From contig CAVPLC010000078.1 in assembly GCA_963705835.1 (NCBI GenBank), positions 124,001 to 188,000 of the forward strand: 64,000 nucleotides of DNA. The letters are read 5' to 3'. The translations under genes and the position numbers were made by a program. The notes below the pieces were generated by a model that was not told where the DNA came from, did no database searches, and saw only the letters and a program-made list of their open reading frames with translations. This document shows, piece after piece, positions 53,901-61,056 of this stretch. The DNA is from Palsa-504 sp963705835 (GTDB lineage: Bacteria; Actinomycetota; Actinomycetes; Streptosporangiales; Streptosporangiaceae). Positions within the stretch are counted from its first letter, which is position 1; each line of letters opens with the position of its first letter.

Positions 53901-55084
53901 TCGCCGGGCGGGTTGAACCGCTGGTCCCGCCACGCCCCGGTCCAGGTCGGCGGGTCCGCCGGATCGCTCTGGCTGCTGGCCAGGCTCTCCTTATAGGTGA
54001 TCAGCGTCCGGTAGGGTTCGTTGTTGAACTGGCTGTTCGCCCAGCGCGTCTTCCACCACGCGGTATTCCCGGTGAAAAGCGCGAGGTTGACCCCGGCGTT
54101 GCGGGCCGCCGTGAGATTGGACATGTTTCCCGCGTCCCAGTACTCGGAGTGCCCGGCGTTTACAAGCGCCTTGTGCTGCTCGATCATCGTGGCGGCGCCG
54201 GGCTGAGCGACGTCTATCTGGCTCACGTAGCTGACGTCGTAGCCGTTCTTCTCCAGGAACTGGATCATCGGGAATTCGGCGTAGAAGAAGAAGTCCTGCC
54301 CGTTCGGCGAGATGCTGTCGTACCGGGTCGCCCACGGGCGGTTGTAGCTGAGCTGGACAGCGCGTCCGGGGTTCAGTGCGGTGCAGCACCAGGGGCTGCC
54401 CGTGGAGGTGCCTGTGTAAAAGCTGTAGCCGCCCCAGTCGTTGTAGGCCTGCCAGGTCTCGTCGGATGTCATGAACAGGATGTCCGAAGTGCTGGCGTTG
54501 TTCGTCACCACGAATGGGATCTGGTTCGCGCCGCTGGTGCCGTCGGTCCGGTAGATGCGAGCGAAATACACGCCGGATACGGCTGTGGACGGCACGTTCC
54601 AGGTTGCGGACACGCCCCAGTTGCCGCAGTCGACCAGGCCCGTCGTGGTATTGGTGCTACAGGCCGCCTGGCTCTGCGACACAGAGATGTCCGGAGTGAG
54701 GCTGGTGATCTTGCGCGCGCCGTCCCCGCCGTAATAGCCCATGCGGTAGATATCGACCGCATAGCTGCTCGCCGGTGACTCAATCTTGAAATTGATGGAG
54801 TTCCCGACGTTGACGCTGAACGGATCAGAGAAGCCCTGAATGCTCGTGCTGTAACTGCTCACGTCCCAGACGGACTGCGGCGTGCCCGGCAACTGGTTCT
54901 CGCAGACGATGGGGTTGCCACAGGCCGCCTGGGCCGGTGCTGCGGGCGGGAGGACAAGCAACGCGCCCGCCAGGACCACCACCGCGGGCACGGTGAGGCG
55001 ATGCAGCAGCCGACAGCGCGAACGTAGCGCGGCAAGGCGTTGGAATGGTCTGCGCTCAGTAATGCCCGCAAGGTGCCCGCTCAT
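50963..55084 (-). CDS. giant secreted DMFA-like/DUF4082/Ig-like protein
   Basis: A 1373-residue exported protein. Signal peptide residues 30–52 (LTVPAVVVLAGALLVLPPAA, cut near AQA). Residues 60–540 resemble the large-subunit domain of N,N-dimethylformamidase (SPASSYAVDIYRMGYYGGDG, VNAGHSEYWD, LALFTGNTAWWKTRW, TLGYEWDSDVDNGYRPAGEI). An Ig-like domain follows (about 565–660), then three DUF4082 modules (start CPCSIFG, CPCAIWP or CPCSLWP; core RFYKxxxNxGTHTGxLW) separated by two Ig-like domains (TPVTGSSSNPVSIDPSATFS; TPGSGSSGNPDSVGPTATFS). No membrane anchor at the end, so released or wall-associated. An enzymatic role is unproven. A paralogue lies at 61057. Confidence 0.86.
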   Translation of the reverse strand: MSGHLAGITERRPFQRLAALRSRCRLLHRLTVPAVVVLAGALLVLPPAAPAQAACGNPIVCENQLPGTPQSVWDVSSYSTSIQGFSDPFSVNVGNSINFKIESPASSYAVDIYRMGYYGGDGARKITSLTPDISVSQSQAACSTNTTTGLVDCGNWGVSATWNVPSTAVSGVYFARIYRTDGTSGANQIPFVVTNNASTSDILFMTSDETWQAYNDWGGYSFYTGTSTGSPWCCTALNPGRAVQLSYNRPWATRYDSISPNGQDFFFYAEFPMIQFLEKNGYDVSYVSQIDVAQPGAATMIEQHKALVNAGHSEYWDAGNMSNLTAARNAGVNLALFTGNTAWWKTRWANSQFNNEPYRTLITYKESLASSQSDPADPPTWTGAWRDQRFNPPGDASPENALTGQLWMVNCCSYADTVSSAYSKLQLWKNSAVASLGSNQTYTMPNETLGYEWDSDVDNGYRPAGEIDVSQTCENDVLEILATVTEELVSGTACNSLTLYRASSGALVFDAGTIQWAWGLESDHDGDAQNAPDPVMQQATVNLFADMGVQPATLESDLVPGVQPHDTAAPTSAITSPSTGATFANGSTVTITGTASDSGGGVVAGVEVSTDGGSTWHPVTTMSPANTSVTWSYTWSAAGNGAVTIESRATDDDANMGSPSSGVSVTVNCPCSIFGASHVPYITSENDSGAYELGMKFQSTVPGWVAGVRFYKGAGNGGTHTGSLWSSSGTLLATGTFTGETASGWQTLTFASPVQISTNTTYVVSYYDPEGHYAIDEEYFASQVNVPPLIGVKADYLTVGGGNGVFNAGGPGFPTQMNDSWSYSVDVVFDTTQPPSHPEVTSSTPVTGSSSNPVSIDPSATFSEAVVPSSVSFTLKDPNGTTVSGTTSMDSTDTVATFTPASPLAAGTTFTVTISGATDNNGQTMLAPYTYTFTTSKAFDSGGKCPCAIWPDVVPSNVTDVTDQSTGVELGIKFTATNDGSITGIRFYKVPDNTGTHTGTLWSSTGSVLATGTFTNESTQGWEELDFSNPVSITAGTTYVASYHTSAWHYADTPNGLSSPVVNGPLTALANGGVYAYGTSSTFPSNTFNATNYWVDVVYTTASGVFTPTVTSVTPGSGSSGNPDSVGPTATFSQAVVPSTVSFTLKDSSGNTVSGTTSMDSTDTVATFIPASSLTRDTTYTATVSGAQTSSGATMASPYSWSFTTAGSQCPCSLWPATATPSVASASDTSSVNLGVEFTPSTNGWIAGIRFYKGSDNTGTHIGSLWTTSGTLLGQVTFTNESASGWQQANFSSPIPVTAGTTYVASYFAPQGGYSVNSAYFASTGVTNGPLTAPQSSAVSLGNGLYGYSGSPTFPNNTYNATNYWVDVVFTEP

Positions 55085-55426
55085 GGCTTCTCTCCTGCCT
55101 CTGGGAACCGCGATGTGGCAGTTAGAGAGGTCCAGGACCCGCAGTCATGCTCGTACCTACACGACAGCGACCCCCCTACGTTAGGAAGACGCGGTACAGC
55201 GCCGTTTGGATCACCTCGTTTGCCGAGTCGACGCGTATTAGACCTGATTGAGACCATCCCGTGACCTCCCGCAGGACTATCGATCCTGATAGAGCAACGA
55301 GGGCTGCAGTGATGGGAGGGGTTCTGCGCAACGTTGGTCACATCAATGGCGCAGGTACCCAGCTAACCTGGGTAAACCCGGGTGCACCGCAGGGCGTCCA
55401 CTAGCCATGACCATGACAGCGAAGCC
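55085..55426. other. divergent intergenic region
   Basis: 342 bases between the divergent giant exoprotein and the 55427 gene. It probably holds both promoters. One 6-bp inverted repeat (ACCCAG, CTAAC, CTGGGT; 55357–55373) lies 54 bases before the 55427 start. No gene seen. Confidence 0.45.
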
Positions 55427-56161
55427 ATGACGAATGGCCGACACCGGCCTGCGGAGCCGCCCGGCTACCCGGACGGCCGACTTGCGGGCTCGGCCCGGAA
55501 TCGCGGGACGAAAGGTACCGGGCCGCGCCGGGTGCTGCTGGTAGCAGCTGCGGTCGGCCTGTGCGCGATCGTGACCGGAGTGTCGCTAGCCGCGTTCTCC
55601 GCGCCCAGCCGACAAGCTGGTCGTGTCGTTGGAGCGACCCATGGCGGCTCGACGACAGCAACAGCCCAATCCCCGCAGCCGGCACTTCCGGCTGCGTCCA
55701 GCACAACTAGGCCTAATGTCTTGAACGCTGGAATCGCCAAGACAGCTCTGCGGTACCCCCCTGCGCTCAAGGACCAGATCCTGCACTGGGCCGCGGGCCG
55801 CGGCGGAGTCACATGGTCGGCGGTGACGACGCAGCTCGGAGACGCGACGCAGACGGCCGGAGCCCGGCTGTACTCGCAGTTGCGACTGGAATGCGCGAGC
55901 CTCACTTCGAGCGTCCAGACCGCCCAGAGTGCCCCGCCGATCCCGGACGAAGCCATGCAACGCCTATACGCCGAAGCGCTCGCAGGGCTATCCGCCACTG
56001 CGGCAGATTGCCGGAATGCGATATCCGTGCGTGCAGAAGGCGACGAGGGCCAGCGGATTGACGTGAACAAGATCCTCCTGAACCGGTCGCTGGCGCAGTT
56101 CGCCGCCGAATCCAAGGAACTCTACACAGCCACCGCCGAGATCCGTGTGCTACGCGGCTGA
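55427..56161 (+). CDS. membrane-anchored protein of unknown function
   Basis: A 244-residue protein, ATG 55427 (MTNGRHRPAEPPGYPDGRLA). It has a basic N-terminus, one helix (VLLVAAAVGLCAIVTGVSLA), a Ser/Thr/Ala linker, then a helical outer domain with three Cys residues (RLECASLTSSVQTAQSAPP; AADCRNAISVRAEG). The pattern of helices with paired Leu/Ala looks like a four-helix bundle. I recognise no family. It is divergent from the giant exoprotein. Confidence 0.65.
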   Translation: MTNGRHRPAEPPGYPDGRLAGSARNRGTKGTGPRRVLLVAAAVGLCAIVTGVSLAAFSAPSRQAGRVVGATHGGSTTATAQSPQPALPAASSTTRPNVLNAGIAKTALRYPPALKDQILHWAAGRGGVTWSAVTTQLGDATQTAGARLYSQLRLECASLTSSVQTAQSAPPIPDEAMQRLYAEALAGLSATAADCRNAISVRAEGDEGQRIDVNKILLNRSLAQFAAESKELYTATAEIRVLRG

Positions 56162-56339
56162 CATCACTCGTCAGGGCGCTTCGGTTCATACTTTCCGTAC
56201 ACCATTCTCCCTTTCCTCGGCGTCTCCTAACCGGAAGAGCTTGGCCGCAGTGCCGCGCCAGGGGAGGGAAGCTGTGATTGCTGCCTGCATTCGGCTGACC
56301 CGGTAGGGGGCTGGCGGCGGTGGGGGCAGGCTCAGACGG

Positions 56340-57197
56340 TTACGGACTGCGGCTGGCGCTGCCGGAAAGGACCGCGGTGAGCGAGTACCTGCTGACCTGG
56401 AAGTTCTCGTTCTGACTCCCCGTACTGCAGATCTCGAACCCGTAGCCGACCAGGCTCAGCTGGGAGCCTTGCGGCAGGTACCCGTTGTTCATCAGCCAGG
56501 TGAGCATGGCACGGATGTCCACGCTGCCGGAATGCTCGCTGCCAGTGTGGAACTGCCAGATCCGCTCGCTGCCGTACTTGCAGAAGTCCCAGTCCTGAAC
56601 GGTGCTGGTACCAGGCTCGGTGAAGCCGACAGTGGCCAGGATGGTGCCGCACCGGGGCCGGAGGAGGGAGAAATCATTCTGGATCATGATCTCGTCCCCG
56701 GCGGCCGTCCAGATGTCGTAGGCTGCCTCGGCGTCGGTCTGACTCGTCGCATCCATATTCTCGCTGAACGACGAGGTGAGCGTCGAATAGGTGCTGATCG
56801 CCGGGTTAGTGCCGTTACCTGAGGAGCCCTGGCTGGTGCTGGGGTAGCTCACTACCGCGGTGTTCCCGGCGGGCATATTGGCCGTCACGTACCAGTCGCC
56901 GGGATTGTTCGCGTACAGCTTCTGATGCCACCCTCTGATCGGATTCCAGACGTCATTGCCTACGTAGGTGTTGTACCCACTGCTGGCAGTATTCTGCGAG
57001 TAGTCATAGGGACCGCAGTTCCCGTTCGCCGCGCTGGTCGTGCATCCGGAAGACGGCGACGGCCTCGGGCTCGGGCTCGGGCTCGGCGAAGGCTTGAGCG
57101 TACTCGGTGATCGCTGGGGTGTAGAGGTCGCAGCGCCGCCGCACCCAGCAGCAAGTATGGCTACGAGCGCCAGCGCCGCGACCTTCAGGGGGGTCAC
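56340..57197 (-). CDS. GH12-like secreted lipoprotein
   Basis: A 285-residue protein. GTG 57197 starts a lipoprotein signal peptide with lipobox LAAGC, then a Ser/Pro linker. The rest fits the glycoside hydrolase family 12 beta-sandwich: NDVWNPIRGWHQ, DWYVTANMP, VVSYPS, AAYDIWTAAGDEIMIQND (candidate nucleophile Glu) and LVGYGFEICSTG (candidate acid/base Glu). Both catalytic Glu positions seem kept. GH12 enzymes cut beta-1,4-glucans or xyloglucan. Anchored outside the membrane next to polymer genes, it may trim the exopolysaccharide (inference). Confidence 0.72.
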   Translation of the reverse strand: MTPLKVAALALVAILAAGCGGAATSTPQRSPSTLKPSPSPSPSPRPSPSSGCTTSAANGNCGPYDYSQNTASSGYNTYVGNDVWNPIRGWHQKLYANNPGDWYVTANMPAGNTAVVSYPSTSQGSSGNGTNPAISTYSTLTSSFSENMDATSQTDAEAAYDIWTAAGDEIMIQNDFSLLRPRCGTILATVGFTEPGTSTVQDWDFCKYGSERIWQFHTGSEHSGSVDIRAMLTWLMNNGYLPQGSQLSLVGYGFEICSTGSQNENFQVSRYSLTAVLSGSASRSP

Positions 57198-57299
57198 GAC
57201 CGGTTTCCAGGCAGGTTAACCACGGCAGGTCGGCCCTTTCTGAATGAGCCTTCTGGCGGGATTCCAATCCCGCATGGGTGGCCGGAAGGTCGCGGGTCG

Positions 57300-58526
57300 T
57301 CATGCTGCCCTTGTGCCCGTGAGGGGCATCATGAGGAGCGACGCGGCCACGACGAGATGGAGGAGATACGTCGAGGCGTCGGTGAAGCCGACCTCGGTGT
57401 ATGAGGCCACCGTGCAGTACGTCACGAGGAACAAGGCGATTGCGCGCCGTACGCCAGGTGGCTGGAAGAAGGCGGTCACGAACAGGAATGCCAGCATCAT
57501 GGCGCAGACGACCACCCCGACGAGCCCTTCCATCATGTAGCTGGCCAACCAGTTACTGTCGATGGGGAGGCCATTGACGCTCGCGTTGGACAAGCCGAAT
57601 CCGAAGATCTCCTGGAATCTGGTGCGCGGCTGGTTGAGCACGAGTGCCCAGAAGTTGGTCCGGCCGGTCAGGGTGGTCAGCCCCTGTGCGTTCTCACCGC
57701 GTGCCAGCCAGGTGGTCACAACGCCGGCCACGGTCAGGATCCCGATGAACACTGCGGCCGCACCCGCCGCGAAGAACTTCCGCACCCGGGCGTTGTTGGT
57801 GAACAGGCTCAGGCCGGCGACCAGCATGCCCGCTACCAGGCCGAGCAGCGCGGTCCTCGTGTGCGTGAGGAGAAGGATAGCTACGGCGAATGTGACGCCA
57901 GCCAGGGCGACGCGTCCACTCAGCAGGCGGGCGAGCCACAGGACGGACGTCACCCCGGCCGCGACTGCCGCATACTGACCGACCTGCGTGGGGCCCATTG
58001 GCCAGATCACCCCGGAGAGCCTGTGGCCAGCCAAGGCATGACCAGGGGCTATCAGGAGGCCGAGGAACACCGAGCCGAGCGTAATGAAGAGCCAGCGAAG
58101 ATGGCACCGGAGAAGCAGCATGTCGTGTCGGCCCCACCACGGCGTCAGCAGCCAGAGTGCGCCCACGAACTCGGCGAGCCGGAAGGTCCGGTACAGGGTA
58201 CCGAGGTGCTGCGGTTGAAAGCAGGCGATCAGCGAATCCACGACGAGCAGACTTACGAGGCAGAGGAACACGTTCGGGCGCACCCTGACCTTGGGGTTCA
58301 CGGTCAGCGCCACCAGAATCGCCAACGGCAGGGCTCCCTGTGCTAGACCCTTGCCAACGTGGGATGGTATGTGCAGGAACCCGCCAGGGACGAACGTCAG
58401 GGTGTTGAAATATAGCAGCCCCCACGCGGCAAAGACCCTGCGCCGGACTAGGCGGTCCCGCACCACGGCCGGGTCCACTGGTGCTGCGCCCCGGTAGCGG
58501 CGGAGCGCGATGACGGGCGAACTCAT
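57300..58526 (-). CDS. Wzy/O-antigen ligase-like membrane polymerase
   Basis: A 408-residue protein with about ten to twelve membrane helices. The large outer loop carries LTGRTNFWALVLNQPRTRFQ and GFGLSNASVNGLPIDSNWLA, matching the Wzy_C/O-antigen ligase region in which an Arg-rich loop handles lipid-linked sugars. Other pointers are THTRTALLGLVAGMLVAGLS in a preceding helix and PMGPTQVGQYAAVAAGV. It would polymerise or ligate repeat units outside the membrane. ATG 58526. It lies near GT4, GT25 and GH12 genes. Confidence 0.85.
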   Translation of the reverse strand: MSSPVIALRRYRGAAPVDPAVVRDRLVRRRVFAAWGLLYFNTLTFVPGGFLHIPSHVGKGLAQGALPLAILVALTVNPKVRVRPNVFLCLVSLLVVDSLIACFQPQHLGTLYRTFRLAEFVGALWLLTPWWGRHDMLLLRCHLRWLFITLGSVFLGLLIAPGHALAGHRLSGVIWPMGPTQVGQYAAVAAGVTSVLWLARLLSGRVALAGVTFAVAILLLTHTRTALLGLVAGMLVAGLSLFTNNARVRKFFAAGAAAVFIGILTVAGVVTTWLARGENAQGLTTLTGRTNFWALVLNQPRTRFQEIFGFGLSNASVNGLPIDSNWLASYMMEGLVGVVVCAMMLAFLFVTAFFQPPGVRRAIALFLVTYCTVASYTEVGFTDASTYLLHLVVAASLLMMPLTGTRAA

Positions 58527-58671
58527 CCGCTTACGAATCCTGGAGCGGCCCCGTCGGCGCGGCGGTCACCGTGCCGACATGGCCAGGATTGACCACTGAG
58601 ACCTTCACCGTGTCACCTCGCATTGCTGGCTACTCTCGTCCAGAGAGCCCCTATATGGGAGCGCCGAACGT

Positions 58672-60030
58672 ATGGTGATGATACGGCCAGGTCATCGACG
58701 TGTGGTACTCCGGCAAGGCCCGTGCCCACGTCGGAAGATCCTGCCGGTGGCGTATCAGGCAAGCAGCGCGAATGCTCTCGTGGATGTGACGTACAACGAT
58801 GGCGGACCGTCTCGCCTAGGCGGTGGACGACTGCTGGATGAGGCTTCACTACCACTAGTGATCACCACAATGCACCGAGAGGAAGGCATTACGGGCGTTC
58901 ACACGCACGTCCGCCAGCTCCGGCGGTATCTTGAGGGCTGCGGTATGACCGCCCCGCTTGTCACGCCGTTCTCGTGGGGCCGGGCCCTCACGGTACCTGT
59001 TTTCGGGCCCCGCCTCGTTCTGGCGCGATGCAGCCGATCCGCTAGCGTCGCCTGGCATCGGCGTTGGCATGAGGTGTTCCTCCACAACGCGTTGCGCCGA
59101 CGCCTCGCCGAGATCGGCGACTGCGTCATTTACGCTCAGGGACCGTTGGCCGCCCGGGCGGCCTTGCGTGCGCGGCGTGGGTCACACCAGCGCGTGATAA
59201 TGGCCGTTCATTTCCGGATCTCCCAGGCCGACGAATGGGCCGATAAGAAGCAGATCAAGCGCGACGGGACCGTTTTCCGAGCGATTCGGCAGGTCGAACG
59301 GGAAGTGATCCCGCAGGTCGACGGTTTGGTGTACGTCTCCAGATGGGCGCGGGATGCACTCTTGAGCTGGCTGCCGGAAGCCGCGGCAGTCCCATATGCG
59401 GTCATCGGCAACTTCGTGGCTCCATTGCAACTTGAGCTGGATCCGGAGCCGTTCGCGGATCTGGTCACCGTCGGTAATCTTGAAATTGTAAAGAACCACC
59501 GTTTCCTGCTACGGGTCCTGGCCGAAGCCAAGCGGGCTGGACGGTCCCTCACCCTGGATGTGTTCGGCGAGGGACCATGCCGAACAGACCTCTTGCAGCT
59601 GACCCGCTCCCTGGGTCTGGATGAACAGGTCCGTTTCCACGGCTTCCGGCGCGATATGCGCGAATTCTTGCCGGGGTACCGCGCCTACGTCCACGCTTCA
59701 TACTCCGAATCATCATCGCTGGCGATCATCGAAGCGATGGCCGCTGGCCTTCCCATCGTGGCGGGAAACATAGGACCAATCTCCGAACTTTGCGACGACG
59801 GCGTGGAGGCTCGGTTCTGGCCGCTAGACGACCCGGCCCAGGCGGCGGCCATCTTGATTGACTTGCTCGACTGCGAGCCGAAGCGGGCGATGGCCGCCGA
59901 AGCCGCGAGCGAGCGATTCCACCGTGACTTCGACGCAGAGTTCATCGCGCCCCGCCTGCTGTCCTTCCTTCTAGGGACAGCATCCACGGACCCCAGGGAC
60001 GCTCCAACGGGGGTTTCAACTTCCGAATGA
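58672..60030 (+). CDS. glycosyltransferase family 4 (group 1)
   Basis: GT-B glycosyltransferase. The N-terminal acceptor domain holds LVITTMHREEGITGVHTHVR. The C-terminal donor domain has LVTVGNLEIVKNHRFLLRVL, TLDVFGEGPCRTDLLQL, VRFHGFRRDMREFLPGYRAY and the E-x7-E motif in SYSESSSLAIIEAMAAGLPI. The start is uncertain: the first 50 residues look non-conserved and a GTG at 58780 is possible. It has 452 residues from ATG 58672. The first 130 bases resemble 45816–45888. Confidence 0.86.
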   Translation: MVMIRPGHRRVVLRQGPCPRRKILPVAYQASSANALVDVTYNDGGPSRLGGGRLLDEASLPLVITTMHREEGITGVHTHVRQLRRYLEGCGMTAPLVTPFSWGRALTVPVFGPRLVLARCSRSASVAWHRRWHEVFLHNALRRRLAEIGDCVIYAQGPLAARAALRARRGSHQRVIMAVHFRISQADEWADKKQIKRDGTVFRAIRQVEREVIPQVDGLVYVSRWARDALLSWLPEAAAVPYAVIGNFVAPLQLELDPEPFADLVTVGNLEIVKNHRFLLRVLAEAKRAGRSLTLDVFGEGPCRTDLLQLTRSLGLDEQVRFHGFRRDMREFLPGYRAYVHASYSESSSLAIIEAMAAGLPIVAGNIGPISELCDDGVEARFWPLDDPAQAAAILIDLLDCEPKRAMAAEAASERFHRDFDAEFIAPRLLSFLLGTASTDPRDAPTGVSTSE

Positions 60031-60055
60031 CCTGGTGTCGCCGGACAGTGCCCGC

Positions 60056-60859
60056 CTACTCCAGCCTGGACGGCTTCTCTATGAATGGCATGTCGACAGT
60101 TTCTGATCGATCCCAGTGACGCAAGATGCGCTGTCTCCTATAGAGAATCATCTGATGCAAGAGTGGGACCTTGTGGCGCACAAATGGTCCCACTAGGCGA
60201 GCCTTAACGCCGTTCCCTAGCGAATAAAGTCCGATCGTTGATTCGAAATTAGGATTTTTGAAAACTGTCATGGGCGCGACGCATCGCACCCGATCGAGAA
60301 TGCCTTCTTTGTAGAAGAGCCACCACTCGTCAGCGTTTATTCGAACCGGCAGTCCCCTTTCATTCATGCGCTTGCACGCTTCTCGCGTGATTACGAAAGC
60401 GGCTGCATTAACTAGTTGGCTGACGTCGATCGGCAGTGCGAGCAGGCGTGAGGACCGAAGATCGACCGAGTCATTCAGGCTTATTTTACATGTGCCAGGA
60501 CTGCCGTAGTTGAGAAGCGCCACTTCCGCGCCGGTCAAATGAACGGCCAAAGCATCAACTATGGCACCTAGATCGGCCGGAAGCGTGACATCATCTTCCA
60601 GCACCAATGCTTCATCCACACCGTCTGCCAGTATTTTCTGATAGGCGCGTAGATGACTCAAAGCGCACGCAGCCGTGCCTGCAGGGAATTCATTTTTGGC
60701 AAGCATTGAAGAATCGATAACGGTAGAGTCATGCAGGTCCAAATCGCGTCCATCGACAGCCGTTATGATTTCGTAATCAAACCCAGCCTTCCTCAGCTCG
60801 GCAGTGATGTGCGCCCGTCGGTCATGTGAGCGGGCCAAGTTGATGACGTAAGCACGCAT
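60056..60859 (-). CDS. glycosyltransferase family 25 (LPS/LOS-type)
   Basis: A 267-residue protein starting MRAYVINLARSHDRRAHITA at ATG 60859, with AAGGA 7 bases upstream. Family signs: AYVINLxRSxxRR, TAVDGRDLDL, AACALSHLRAYQKIL and the DxD-type EALVLEDDVTLP. VNAAAFVITREACKRMNERG and RINADEWWLFY complete the pattern. It adds a sugar to a surface glycan. The sequence is AT-richer than its neighbours and includes several A/T-ending codons, consistent with transfer. Confidence 0.88.
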   Translation of the reverse strand: MRAYVINLARSHDRRAHITAELRKAGFDYEIITAVDGRDLDLHDSTVIDSSMLAKNEFPAGTAACALSHLRAYQKILADGVDEALVLEDDVTLPADLGAIVDALAVHLTGAEVALLNYGSPGTCKISLNDSVDLRSSRLLALPIDVSQLVNAAAFVITREACKRMNERGLPVRINADEWWLFYKEGILDRVRCVAPMTVFKNPNFESTIGLYSLGNGVKARLVGPFVRHKVPLLHQMILYRRQRILRHWDRSETVDMPFIEKPSRLE

Positions 60860-61056
60860 GGTAAATTTCCTTGCTGCCCTCGCGCGAGCCAACGCGAGCG
60901 AGAATCCTCTCTGACACCGCCGCTAGCCCGAGTCTGACCAGAAGCCGATCTTCCACCGTATAAGATTCGCGATCGCCTCGCCCTGATACAGCCCGGCCGT
61001 GGCGGAAGAGCAGTCCTTCTTCCGCGCGACGAAGACAGCACCGGCTGGCGCGGCGC

